DNA of 42,572 bases, taken from contig JAGWGN010000008.1 in assembly GCA_028867335.1 (NCBI GenBank), forward strand, positions 1 to 42,572. Reading direction: 5' to 3'. Both the position numbers and the translations under genes were made by a program. The notes under the pieces are model-generated. The model saw nothing but the letters and a program-made list of their open reading frames with translations, was not told the origin of the DNA and did no database searches. Origin of the DNA: Microcaldota archaeon (GTDB taxonomy: Archaea; Micrarchaeota; Micrarchaeia; Micrarchaeales; CABMGC01). Shown here in pieces: positions 23,855 through 31,261 of the stretch (the stretch's first letter is position 1; each line of letters begins with the position of its first letter).

Positions 23855-25258
23855 ATGAGGTATCGAACCGAAAAGGATTCGTTGGGAAGCGTGAAGGTAA
23901 GAGAGTCCTCGTACTTTGGTTCGAATACCCAAAGGGCTGTCGGAAACTTTCCGATATCCGGGATCAGGCTCCAAAAAAGCTTCATACGTGCGTATGCCAT
24001 AGTAAAGAGGTCTGCGGCGCTGGCAAACATCTCCGAGGGACTGCTAGACAGGAAGAGAGGGGCTGCGATAGTCAGGGCATGCGACGAGATAATCGCGGGA
24101 AAGCTTGAGGACCAGTTTGCAGTCGATGTTTTCCAGGCTGGCGCAGGAACGAGCACGAACATGAACCTAAATGAGGTCATAGCAAACAGGGGCATAGAGC
24201 TCCTCGGGGGAAGAAAGGGGGAATATACAATTTTACACCCAAACGACCATGTCAATATGTCGCAATCCACAAACGACACCTTCCATGCCGCGATGCACAT
24301 CTCCGCATATCTTGGGATCAAAGACAGACTCATCCCGTCCCTTGAGGGACTTGAGTCTGCACTCGATAGGAAGGCACGGGAATTTGCGGGCCTGCTCAAG
24401 GTTGGGAGGACCCATCTCCAAGATGCGGTACCTATAACGCTGGGACAGGAGTTCTCAGGATACTCGTACGCAATAGAGGTGGAATCAGACAGGCTGCGAA
24501 TTGCAATGCGCGAGGTAGAGTACCTGCCAATAGGCGGCACGGCTGTCGGGACGGGCATAAACACCACTGCAGATTATTCAAAGATCGCAATAAAGGAGAT
24601 AAACAGGTCGACAAAGTGCAGATTCAAGAGGTCAAAGAACCTATTCTATGAGCAGCAGGACCAGGCCTCGGAGGCATTTGTGAGCGGAGCGGTGAGGGGT
24701 ACTGCAATGACGCTGCTCAAGATGTCTGCCGACCTCAGGCTTCTTGGCTCAGGGCCATCTGCAGGGCTTGGGGAGATACGGCTGCCGGCGGTGCAGGCGG
24801 GATCGTCGATAATGCCGGGAAAGGTGAACCCGAGCATGGCGGAGATGCTCAGCATGGCATGCTTTGAGGCGATAGGCAACGACCTTACAATCTCAGGCGC
24901 GGCGCAGGGAGGCCAGCTTGAGCTGAACGTTTTCATGCCGATCATCGCATACAAGCTCATCAAGTCGATCGAGACGCTTTCTAATGCGATTGATGCGTTC
25001 ACGTCAAGGTGCGTCATGGGGATTGAGGCAAATGAGGAGGTGCTGGGCGCATACTTTGAGGCAAGCCCGGAGATAGCGACGCTGCTTGCGCCGGTAATCG
25101 GATACGACAAGGTGGCTCTGGTGGTGAAGGAGGCGATAAAGACGCACAGGCCGGTTAGGGAGATAATCCTATCGAAGAGGCTTCTCGACAAAAGAAGGCT
25201 CGATGAGCTGCTAAAGCCATCGAATGTGACAGGGCCGAACCTGAAAAGGAAGAGGTGA
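23855..25258 (+). CDS. fumC: Class II fumarate hydratase
   Basis: 467 aa of the fumarase/aspartase superfamily: GTSTNMNLNEVIANRGIE at about 99-114, HPNDHVNMSQSTNDTF at 128-143, catalytic His in VGRTHLQDA at about 187 and the signature GSSIMPGKVNP at 317-327. EVIANR fits fumarase better than aspartase, but aspartase cannot be excluded by eye. The enzyme interconverts fumarate and malate. It is convergent with the fumarate reductase/SDH flavoprotein gene, which makes or uses fumarate. Stop codons abut in TGATCA. Confidence 0.85.
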   Translation: MRYRTEKDSLGSVKVRESSYFGSNTQRAVGNFPISGIRLQKSFIRAYAIVKRSAALANISEGLLDRKRGAAIVRACDEIIAGKLEDQFAVDVFQAGAGTSTNMNLNEVIANRGIELLGGRKGEYTILHPNDHVNMSQSTNDTFHAAMHISAYLGIKDRLIPSLEGLESALDRKAREFAGLLKVGRTHLQDAVPITLGQEFSGYSYAIEVESDRLRIAMREVEYLPIGGTAVGTGINTTADYSKIAIKEINRSTKCRFKRSKNLFYEQQDQASEAFVSGAVRGTAMTLLKMSADLRLLGSGPSAGLGEIRLPAVQAGSSIMPGKVNPSMAEMLSMACFEAIGNDLTISGAAQGGQLELNVFMPIIAYKLIKSIETLSNAIDAFTSRCVMGIEANEEVLGAYFEASPEIATLLAPVIGYDKVALVVKEAIKTHRPVREIILSKRLLDKRRLDELLKPSNVTGPNLKRKR

Positions 25259-27001
25259 TCACTCAAGCAGCTTATGCTCGGTCTTTTCGACAGCCTTTAG
25301 CGCATCGTTTAACTTTCCCTTCACAGCGGGGACCTTTCTCTTTTTCAAGACTATCCCTCCGTTTAGCTTGCTTGCGATTATGTTTACCTTCCACCTCCTG
25401 TCGTCCCTCTTTGGATAGTCGGTACGATAGTGTGCGCACCTGCTTTCCTTCCTTGCGAGCGCGCTCTGAAGCAGTACCTCGCAGAGATCAAGCATCTTCC
25501 CCATCTCAAGAGCCATCTTCAGATGGAGGTTTCCCTTAAACTCTCCCCTCACACGCACTCTATCAAACTCCGCTCTGATTGATTTGAGATCTGATAGGCC
25601 AGCCTTCAGCGACTTAGCATCCCTTGCTATTCCGGCATGCTTCCAGATTGATGCCTGGAGCCTTGACCTGAGCTTCTCGATGTCAACCTGATCCCTGCCA
25701 AAGTAACCCACAACCTGCATCATCTTCTTTCCAATGTAGTCCGGGCTTATAGCCTGCATCTTGCAGCCTTTTGCGAACCTTGCTGCCTCCTCACCTACGA
25801 TCTTTCCGAAGACGACAGTCTCGAGCAGGCTGTTGCCCCCAAGACGATTTGCGCCGTGGATCTGCCCAACTGTTTCCCCAACGGCAAATAGTCCCTTTAT
25901 CTTTGTTGCGCCCTTAAGTGAGACGTCAACGCCCCCCATGGTGTAGTGCGCGGTCGGCGCTACCTCCATCTTCTCCTTTGAGATGTCAAGGCCGACCAGC
26001 TCCTTGAACTGTGCATACATCTTCGGCAATCTGTCGAGTATCTTCGCTTTTGGAATTCCGGTTATGTCAAGCCAGACCCCGCCGTGCTTGGTGCCGTTGC
26101 CCTTCATTATCTCAAGGTATATCGAGCGCGCAACAAGATCGCGCGGGCCAAGCTCCATGTGACCTGGGTCGTACTTCCTCATGAAGCGCTCCCCCTTTGC
26201 GTTGAGGAGTATCCCGCCTTCGCCTCGGACCGCCTCAGTTACAAGGGTTCCCTGCGCGCTCTTTGGGTAGACCATTCCGGTCGGATGGAACTGCACCATC
26301 TCCATCCCCACCAGATCGACTCCTGCCTCGAATGCCAGCGCTGCGCCGTCACCGTGGTTCTCGTAGCTTCTAGACGAGCTCCTTGAGTAGAGCTTTGAGT
26401 ACCCGCCTGCGGCAAGAATAACCGATTTGGCGTTAAACACAACCATCTCTCCCTTTTGGAAATCTATCCCGATTGCCCCCGATATCGTTCCCGCATCTTT
26501 GAGCAGCGAGAAGATGAAGATGTCCCCTAGGAATCTTATCCTGCGCCTCTCCACCTGCTTGATCAGCACCCGCATTATCTCCTTGCCGGTCTGATCACCG
26601 TAGAAGCAGGTCCTGCGGTAAGTGTGCGCGCCGAAGAACCTTTGGGTTAGTCTGCCGTCCTTCTCGGTGTGGAATCTTGCCCCCCATCTTACTAGTTCCT
26701 CCACGGCATCGGGCGCATTTTTGCAGAGGGTCTCAACCTCGCGGTAGTCCGCGATATGCCCGCCCTCCCTGAGAGTGTCGGCGGCATGGATAAGCCAGCT
26801 GTCCTTTGGGTCCATTGTCCCAAGCGCCGCGTTTATCCCGCCGGTTGCAAGCACGGTGTGCGCGTCGCCCTTTTTGCACTTGCCGATGACAATCAGGTCC
26901 TTGACGCCCCCATCATGCGCCTCGATTGCGCTCCTTAGGCCCGCGGCCCCGGAGCCTATTATAAGAAGGTCGCACTTAACAGTGCGGTAGTTGTGCATCA
27001 A
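25259..27001 (-). CDS. sdhA: Succinate dehydrogenase/fumarate reductase flavoprotein subunit
   Basis: 580 aa. The FAD-binding motif DLLIIGSGAAGLRSAIEA is near the N-terminus. DAHTVLATGGINAALG holds the His that usually carries covalent FAD. MEMVQFHPTGM, TEAVRGEGGILLNAKGERFM and GLFAVGETVGQIHGANRLGGNS complete the family motifs, and the C-terminal helical domain is present. L-aspartate oxidase is a less likely alternative. No iron-sulfur (SdhB) or membrane-anchor genes are adjacent, so electron partners must be encoded elsewhere or the enzyme is soluble. Confidence 0.87.
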   Translation of the reverse strand: MMHNYRTVKCDLLIIGSGAAGLRSAIEAHDGGVKDLIVIGKCKKGDAHTVLATGGINAALGTMDPKDSWLIHAADTLREGGHIADYREVETLCKNAPDAVEELVRWGARFHTEKDGRLTQRFFGAHTYRRTCFYGDQTGKEIMRVLIKQVERRRIRFLGDIFIFSLLKDAGTISGAIGIDFQKGEMVVFNAKSVILAAGGYSKLYSRSSSRSYENHGDGAALAFEAGVDLVGMEMVQFHPTGMVYPKSAQGTLVTEAVRGEGGILLNAKGERFMRKYDPGHMELGPRDLVARSIYLEIMKGNGTKHGGVWLDITGIPKAKILDRLPKMYAQFKELVGLDISKEKMEVAPTAHYTMGGVDVSLKGATKIKGLFAVGETVGQIHGANRLGGNSLLETVVFGKIVGEEAARFAKGCKMQAISPDYIGKKMMQVVGYFGRDQVDIEKLRSRLQASIWKHAGIARDAKSLKAGLSDLKSIRAEFDRVRVRGEFKGNLHLKMALEMGKMLDLCEVLLQSALARKESRCAHYRTDYPKRDDRRWKVNIIASKLNGGIVLKKRKVPAVKGKLNDALKAVEKTEHKLLE

Positions 27002-27055
27002 TTTAGTATTGGGCAGAAAGAAATAAAAATAAAAGAAACAGAAGAAGGCCGTTTT

Positions 27056-27700
27056 TCACTCCGACTCGCTCAGCTCACTTCGCAGTTCCCGAAGAAAAGA
27101 CCTGAGGAATGCGGTCCTTCTGATCGAAAGCCTCCTTGCGGTTTTTGTATGCATCCTGTTTCTTGCTATGAGGAGCCTTGTGAAAAACAGGTCGAGCGAG
27201 TACTTTCGGTCATCAGGGCTTCTTTTGGAGGCAAACGGGTCTTTTGTGTGGAAGAACTGCCTGTTTCCCATCGCCGCGCTTGAGCCGAACGTCCTCATTA
27301 TCGAGATTGCGCCTGTCGCCTCAAGGAGGTCGGCGTCCTGGACAATCTTTGCCTCGAGAGTCTTTGGGTTTATGTTCTTTGAAAAAGAGCAGACCGAGAT
27401 CACATAGGTCACCCCCTTTATCTTCTCCTTCGGGTATTCTTTGATTTTGCCCAGAATCTCCTTTGCGATCATGGCACTATCCTCTGTTTCCATGTGCTGC
27501 TTTGCAGTTCCCTTGTATACGACGATGTCATGGAAAAGAGCTGCAGGGACGATCACGTCGAGATCAGCCCTCTGGGCCCTCCCGATCTTTTCGGCAAGGG
27601 TTAGGACACGGTAGATGTGGTCAAAGCTGTGCGAGATGTCGTTCTTCACCATCTTCTTTGTTATGGTGATCAGCTTATTTCTGAGTCGGCCGTCCATCAC
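27056..27700 (-). CDS. HD-domain hydrolase
   Basis: 214 aa. DISHSFDHIYRVLTLAEKIG, AALFHDIVVYKGTAKQHMETEDSA and IVQDADLLEATGAISIMRTF give the HD metal site in the order of the YedJ/COG1418-like small HD hydrolases. The C-terminus is strongly basic. It overlaps the winged-helix gene upstream by 4 nt (ATGA). The sdhA start lies 54 nt downstream, so readthrough is possible. Confidence 0.82.
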   Translation of the reverse strand: MMDGRLRNKLITITKKMVKNDISHSFDHIYRVLTLAEKIGRAQRADLDVIVPAALFHDIVVYKGTAKQHMETEDSAMIAKEILGKIKEYPKEKIKGVTYVISVCSFSKNINPKTLEAKIVQDADLLEATGAISIMRTFGSSAAMGNRQFFHTKDPFASKRSPDDRKYSLDLFFTRLLIARNRMHTKTARRLSIRRTAFLRSFLRELRSELSESE

Positions 27701-27936
27701 TCCCTTTTTGGCGGGTAGAGTTCCTTTCCCTTGGCCGTCAATTCAACGTGCGTGTTTCCGACTAGCGCCACAAGGCCCTTCTCCCTCATTGCGTCAATCA
27801 AAAGGAACGCCTCGCCCTCAGTCTTGCCCCTCTTTGCGATGTCCCTCTTTATGTCGATGATCGGAAGAGGCCCTCCCTTGTCGCCAAGCTGATGCAGGAT
27901 ATAGTTGCTGTAGCCGTCTAGTTGGATTTGTTTCAT
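27697..27936 (-). CDS. Small winged-helix protein
   Basis: 79 aa. The pattern NYILHQLGDKGGPLPIIDIKRDIAKRGKTEGEAFLLIDAMREKGLVALVG ... VELTAKGKEL is a single winged-helix domain (helix, helix, recognition helix, wing, LTxKG end). A strong TATA at 27961-27976 lies about 26 nt before a start near 27943. It is the first gene of the pair with the HD hydrolase and may regulate it. Confidence 0.65.
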   Translation of the reverse strand: MKQIQLDGYSNYILHQLGDKGGPLPIIDIKRDIAKRGKTEGEAFLLIDAMREKGLVALVGNTHVELTAKGKELYPPKRE

Positions 27937-27960
27937 AGTTACCGGTTAATAATGGGTGGG

Positions 27961-27976
27961 AAATTTATATAAATTT
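27961..27976. promoter_or_regulatory. Palindromic TATA element
   Basis: AAATTTATATAAATTT is a perfect 16-nt palindrome. On the minus strand it would start the winged-helix gene transcript about 7 nt before ATG 27936. On the plus strand it could start a transcript near 27995, but no plus-strand gene begins there before 28121. Confidence 0.5.
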
Positions 27977-28051
27977 TTAGAGAAGAACGGCGCTTATAAG
28001 ATTTGGAGAAATTTGTCGGTCCCAATAATCATTTATGCAGAGCATAATTGA

Positions 28052-28073
28052 AAAACCGAAACAAAACCGAAAC
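28052..28073 (+). repeat. Two tandem 11-bp repeats upstream of the membrane-anchored regulator gene
   Basis: AAAACCGAAAC occurs at 28052-28062 and again at 28063-28073, directly abutting, one DNA helical turn apart. They end 11 nt before the TATA element TATTTAAAT (28085-28093). This fits an operator or activator site for the gene at 28121. Confidence 0.6.
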
Positions 28074-28120
28074 GTTTGGAACAGTATTTAAATCTTAAAT
28101 CAGACTTACTTGTAGATACG

Positions 28121-29782
28121 ATGGGGAAGACGGGCAGCACAAAGAATGCGATTCTTGGAATGATCGCAAAAAGGGAAAGAACGCTCAGCGAGATAAGCGA
28201 GGAGCTCGGGCTCTCGCCGTCGACTGTAAGCCAGCACCTGCACGAGCTGGAGGCGGACGGGGCGATAAGGGAGATAGAAAATACGCACATAAGAAAGTGG
28301 AAATATTACGGACTGCCGGAGGGCGCCATTACTGCTTCGAAGGGGAAAAATATGACAAACAATAGAACACTGCTGTATTATGGGGGAGGGATTGTGGTGA
28401 TTGCCGCAATAGCGCTTCTTGTGCTGTCCGCGCAAGGCACGGCAGGCGGAAGCCTGCAGGGATACTTGCATGTGCCTATAAGCCTTACAGATCCGCCACA
28501 TGTGCCTGTGGGAACAACTGCGCTCATGATAAACTATTCATCGGTAGAAGCCCATCTTAGCGGCTCTGCAAACTCATCCGGATGGATCAGTTCGAACGCG
28601 TCAGGACGCATAAACCTACTCTCGCTGCTAAACGTAAGCCAGACGATAGGAAATGTGAGCATCCCGCGAAATTCAGTCATCAACATGGTAAGATTCGAGA
28701 TCAGGTCTGCATCGATAGTCATAAATGGAACAGATTACAACGTGACTGTTCCTAGCTCGCAGATCACTGCACACATCGACAGCCAAGAGGCGCTGAATGG
28801 ATCGGCAGCCATACTGCTGGGCCTATCGCCTACGGTAGCTACTATATTCACCCAAAACTCCACCATTTTTGTGATGGTCCCATCGCTTAAGGCGGTGGTG
28901 ATTCCAAATGCGAACACCACGACAAGGATTGGGGAACGAAGGGGGCTTAGCGCAAACGAGAGCGATGCGCTTCAGTCATCAAAAGCTATGGTAAACATAA
29001 CAAGCGCGTCGTTTGGCGTGAGCGGGAACGAGACCACGCTTTTCATAACCGTCAAGAACAACGGCAACCAGAGCGTTAAAATAATGCACATCCTGATTTA
29101 CGGCAACGAAAGCGCAGTCATAACTGCAGAAACAAGCGTAGCGCGGAACGGGGAGGACAACAGCTCAAACAATAGTTCAAGCGCCGCATCCCAGCAGCGA
29201 AGACCCCAGGTAAATGCAAGGCTCGACGGAGTCAACGGGGAGGACAACCATTCTGCGACTTCGGTTCTCGGAGCAGGCTCAGCGAATGCGAACGGCTCGG
29301 CAGCAGTGAACGCCAGCATAGAGGACCATTCCCAAACCAACAAGACCCAAGTGTCAGCAAATGCAAGTGCAGAATCAGATTCACAGTCTGGAGGGGATTC
29401 GAATGCGAGCTCCCAGGGCGAAACCCGCGGCTCGCTGAACATAACCGAGCACAGCGCCAGCAGCAACCAGAGCTCGGATGCGCATGAGGGGGAGAACCAC
29501 ATGAACACGACGGCGGTTGTGAGGACAATAGAGATTCTCAGGACTGTGAACTTCGTTGTGCAGAGCAACAGCAGCGCGCTTGCGCTGCCATCCTCTGAGG
29601 GGGAATTTGACCAGAATGGGTACGTTATTGCCGCAAACTCAAGCGCGACATTCACCTTCAACGGGGTCATGTCCGCAGGGCAGGGCAGCATAAAGATATT
29701 GCCTATTGCAGGCCAGCCCTACAGGATCGTGGTTACTGGGGAGAATGACGCATCTGCTTCGCTCAACGTGACTGCAGGATAG
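28121..29782 (+). CDS. Membrane-anchored ArsR-type HTH protein with a large extracellular domain
   Basis: 553 aa. An ArsR/MarR-like winged helix is at about residues 5-60 (GMIAKRERTLSEISEELGLSPSTVSQHLHELE), then one transmembrane segment at about 82-102 (GGGIVVIAAIALLVLSA). The rest is predicted outside, starting with a DUF4382-like beta domain (LHVPISLTDPPHVPVGTTALMINYSSVEAHLS) and a long Ser/Asn/Glu-rich linker with very many N-x-S/T sequons. ATG 28121 is preferred over the track start 28076, which would lie upstream of the TATA element. It may act as a one-component sensor carrying an outside signal to DNA. Confidence 0.75.
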   Translation: MGKTGSTKNAILGMIAKRERTLSEISEELGLSPSTVSQHLHELEADGAIREIENTHIRKWKYYGLPEGAITASKGKNMTNNRTLLYYGGGIVVIAAIALLVLSAQGTAGGSLQGYLHVPISLTDPPHVPVGTTALMINYSSVEAHLSGSANSSGWISSNASGRINLLSLLNVSQTIGNVSIPRNSVINMVRFEIRSASIVINGTDYNVTVPSSQITAHIDSQEALNGSAAILLGLSPTVATIFTQNSTIFVMVPSLKAVVIPNANTTTRIGERRGLSANESDALQSSKAMVNITSASFGVSGNETTLFITVKNNGNQSVKIMHILIYGNESAVITAETSVARNGEDNSSNNSSSAASQQRRPQVNARLDGVNGEDNHSATSVLGAGSANANGSAAVNASIEDHSQTNKTQVSANASAESDSQSGGDSNASSQGETRGSLNITEHSASSNQSSDAHEGENHMNTTAVVRTIEILRTVNFVVQSNSSALALPSSEGEFDQNGYVIAANSSATFTFNGVMSAGQGSIKILPIAGQPYRIVVTGENDASASLNVTAG

Positions 29783-29809
29783 CAGGAAACGATCTTTTGC
29801 CTGGGGAGC

Positions 29810-30211
29810 TCAGTAGAGCTCCTCGAGCTTAGATCCCTTGTCCAGCCTTAGGAGTGCGGAACCCACTACAATAAGGTAGAGATACGACGCCACGGAGAAA
29901 AGCCTGCTTATGTCGTAGCTCATGAAATTTAGGTTTGCGCTAAGCGGCGCCTGCGTGATGCCTGGCATCGCGATTATCCCGGCCAGGAAAAACAGCGCAA
30001 TGTTTAGGGCCGAGTACGCGATAAATATCGGGTACCAGCGCCTTAACCCCAATAGGTACATGATAGCGATCAGCGCGTACGCCACAACTTCTAGATTGAA
30101 CCAGAACTGCCCCGCCATGCTGCCGCTAGGGCTTGGAAAAAGATGGGCAGCGGCATTTAGGAGGGCGAATATTGCAAGCGAAAGCCTGAGCAGAGATATC
30201 TTTGAGAGCAT
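29810..30211 (-). CDS. Four-helix membrane protein of unknown function
   Basis: 133 aa with four hydrophobic segments (about 7-27, 38-56, 63-83 and 103-122). No clear motif. It lies 13 nt after the L24e stop, with GAGG before its start, so it is probably at the end of the L7Ae-S28e-L24e transcript. Family not recognised; a DoxX-like four-helix protein is possible. Confidence 0.6.
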   Translation of the reverse strand: MLSKISLLRLSLAIFALLNAAAHLFPSPSGSMAGQFWFNLEVVAYALIAIMYLLGLRRWYPIFIAYSALNIALFFLAGIIAMPGITQAPLSANLNFMSYDISRLFSVASYLYLIVVGSALLRLDKGSKLEELY

Positions 30212-30224
30212 AGGATCAGAACCT

Positions 30225-30404
30225 CTATTTCTTTGAGGCCATCTTCTGGATCTCTCTCACTTCCTTTGCGTTCGGCTTCTTCTTGAGCTTTACCTCGAAC
30301 TTGTAGCATCTCTTTGAGCAGAAGTATCTGATGGTGCCTATCTTCTTGACATACATCATGCCTGTCCCCTTCTCGATTTCCCTTGTGCAGTGAGAGCAGT
30401 TCAT
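30225..30404 (-). CDS. rpl24e: Ribosomal protein L24e
   Basis: 59 aa, missed by the ORF track. MNCSHCTREIEKGTGMMYVK followed by IRYFCSKRCYKFEV shows the four zinc-binding cysteines (C-x2-C ... C-x3-C) of eL24, then the basic tail. The ATG has the GATGATAATATG-like signal upstream and lies 4 nt after the S28e stop. The L7Ae-S28e-L24e order is standard in archaea. Confidence 0.93.
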   Translation of the reverse strand: MNCSHCTREIEKGTGMMYVKKIGTIRYFCSKRCYKFEVKLKKKPNAKEVREIQKMASKK

Positions 30405-30408
30405 ATTA

Positions 30409-30714
30409 TCATCTTACCCTGATTTGCTTTGCCTCCCTTGTTGTGTCCGGGAGCCTTACGTGGTCTCCGACCTTGATTCTTCCGGCTATGTTTCTTCGGA
30501 TGACTCTTCCCTTGTCGTTCCCTTCGAGAATCTTCGCCATTATCTGCCTTACCTCACCGTAGATTCCCGTCCTGACCTTCACCACCTCGACCACCTGTGC
30601 GAGGTATCCATCGAATGGCTTGTCTGCCTTCTGAGCGCCCTGCACCTGAGCTGCCGGAGCGGCCGCTGCTGGCGGCTGTGGCTTGTCAGGTTTTGCTGGC
30701 TGGTCGGCGGACAT
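30409..30714 (-). CDS. rps28e: Ribosomal protein S28e with N-terminal extension
   Basis: 101 aa. The C-terminal 65 residues (FDGYLAQVVEVVKVRTGIYGEVRQIMAKILEGNDKGRVIRRNIAGRIKVGDHVRL) are eS28. An extra N-terminal 35 residues of Pro, Ala, Lys and Gln are unusual, as the family is about 65-70 aa. I use ATG 30714; GTGAACACC just upstream reads as the Shine-Dalgarno, whereas the track start at 30723 is that GTG. Confidence 0.9.
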   Translation of the reverse strand: MSADQPAKPDKPQPPAAAAPAAQVQGAQKADKPFDGYLAQVVEVVKVRTGIYGEVRQIMAKILEGNDKGRVIRRNIAGRIKVGDHVRLPDTTREAKQIRVR

Positions 30715-30729
30715 GGTGTTCACTTAAAA

Positions 30730-31179
30730 TTACTCTGCCTCCTTAGGCTTTGCTGCCGGCTTCTCGTGCTTCTCCGCCTTCGGGGCCTCTGCGTGCGCAG
30801 GCTTTGCGGCCGCTGCAGACTTCCCTGAAATCTTAGAGACGATATCCTTCACCATTGCCTCAGAATCAGCGTTCTTCTCGATAGCAACCGATGCGCATGG
30901 GACCTTGAGCCCTGCAGCGGCACCGAGTGCGAGCTTTGTAGGAACGAAAACTATGTGTGACTTCTTCTGCTCGCAGAGCATAGGGATGTGCATTACAACC
31001 TCCTCCGGCTCAACGTCCTCGGCAAGAACTACAAGAACGGATAGTCCGCGCTCGATGCTCTTTGTGGTCTCGTTGACTCCCTTGCGCACAGCATTCTTCT
31101 GCTTTGCAAGTCTGACAGCTTCTAGTGCTTTGTCCGAAACTTCCTTGGACACTTCGAATTTTACGTAACTCTTTGCCAT
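30730..31179 (-). CDS. rpl7ae: Ribosomal protein L7Ae
   Basis: 149 aa. ARKGVNETTKSIERG-like region (VRKGVNETTKSIERGLSVLVVLAEDVEP) and IPMLCEQKKSHIVFVPTKLALGAAAGL are the kink-turn RNA-binding core of L7Ae, which also serves in box C/D and H/ACA snoRNPs and RNase P. The last 30 residues form an Ala/Lys/Pro/Glu tail absent from most homologues. A strong Shine-Dalgarno GAGGTGA precedes ATG 31179. TATA-like TTATATG around 31244-31252 gives it its own promoter. Confidence 0.95.
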   Translation of the reverse strand: MAKSYVKFEVSKEVSDKALEAVRLAKQKNAVRKGVNETTKSIERGLSVLVVLAEDVEPEEVVMHIPMLCEQKKSHIVFVPTKLALGAAAGLKVPCASVAIEKNADSEAMVKDIVSKISGKSAAAAKPAHAEAPKAEKHEKPAAKPKEAE

Positions 31180-31242
31180 AGTTTCACCTCATCTCATTGG
31201 TGTTAAGTACAAGATAAGAACAGTATCATCTACTGGGTTCTT

Positions 31243-31254
31243 AACATATAAATA
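31243..31254 (-). promoter_or_regulatory. Probable TATA element of the L7Ae-S28e-L24e operon
   Basis: On the minus strand the string TATTTATATGTT lies between the EF-2 stop and L7Ae. A transcript starting about 26 nt downstream would have a leader of roughly 40 nt containing the GAGGTGA ribosome binding site. Confidence 0.45.
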
Positions 31255-31261
31255 ACTATCA

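Noticed and set aside
29098-29691. 197-aa minus-strand ORF opposite the membrane-anchored regulator
   Set aside because: Its composition is the antisense of the Asn/Ser-rich stalk, and the plus-strand gene has HTH, transmembrane segment, TATA and a coherent domain order.
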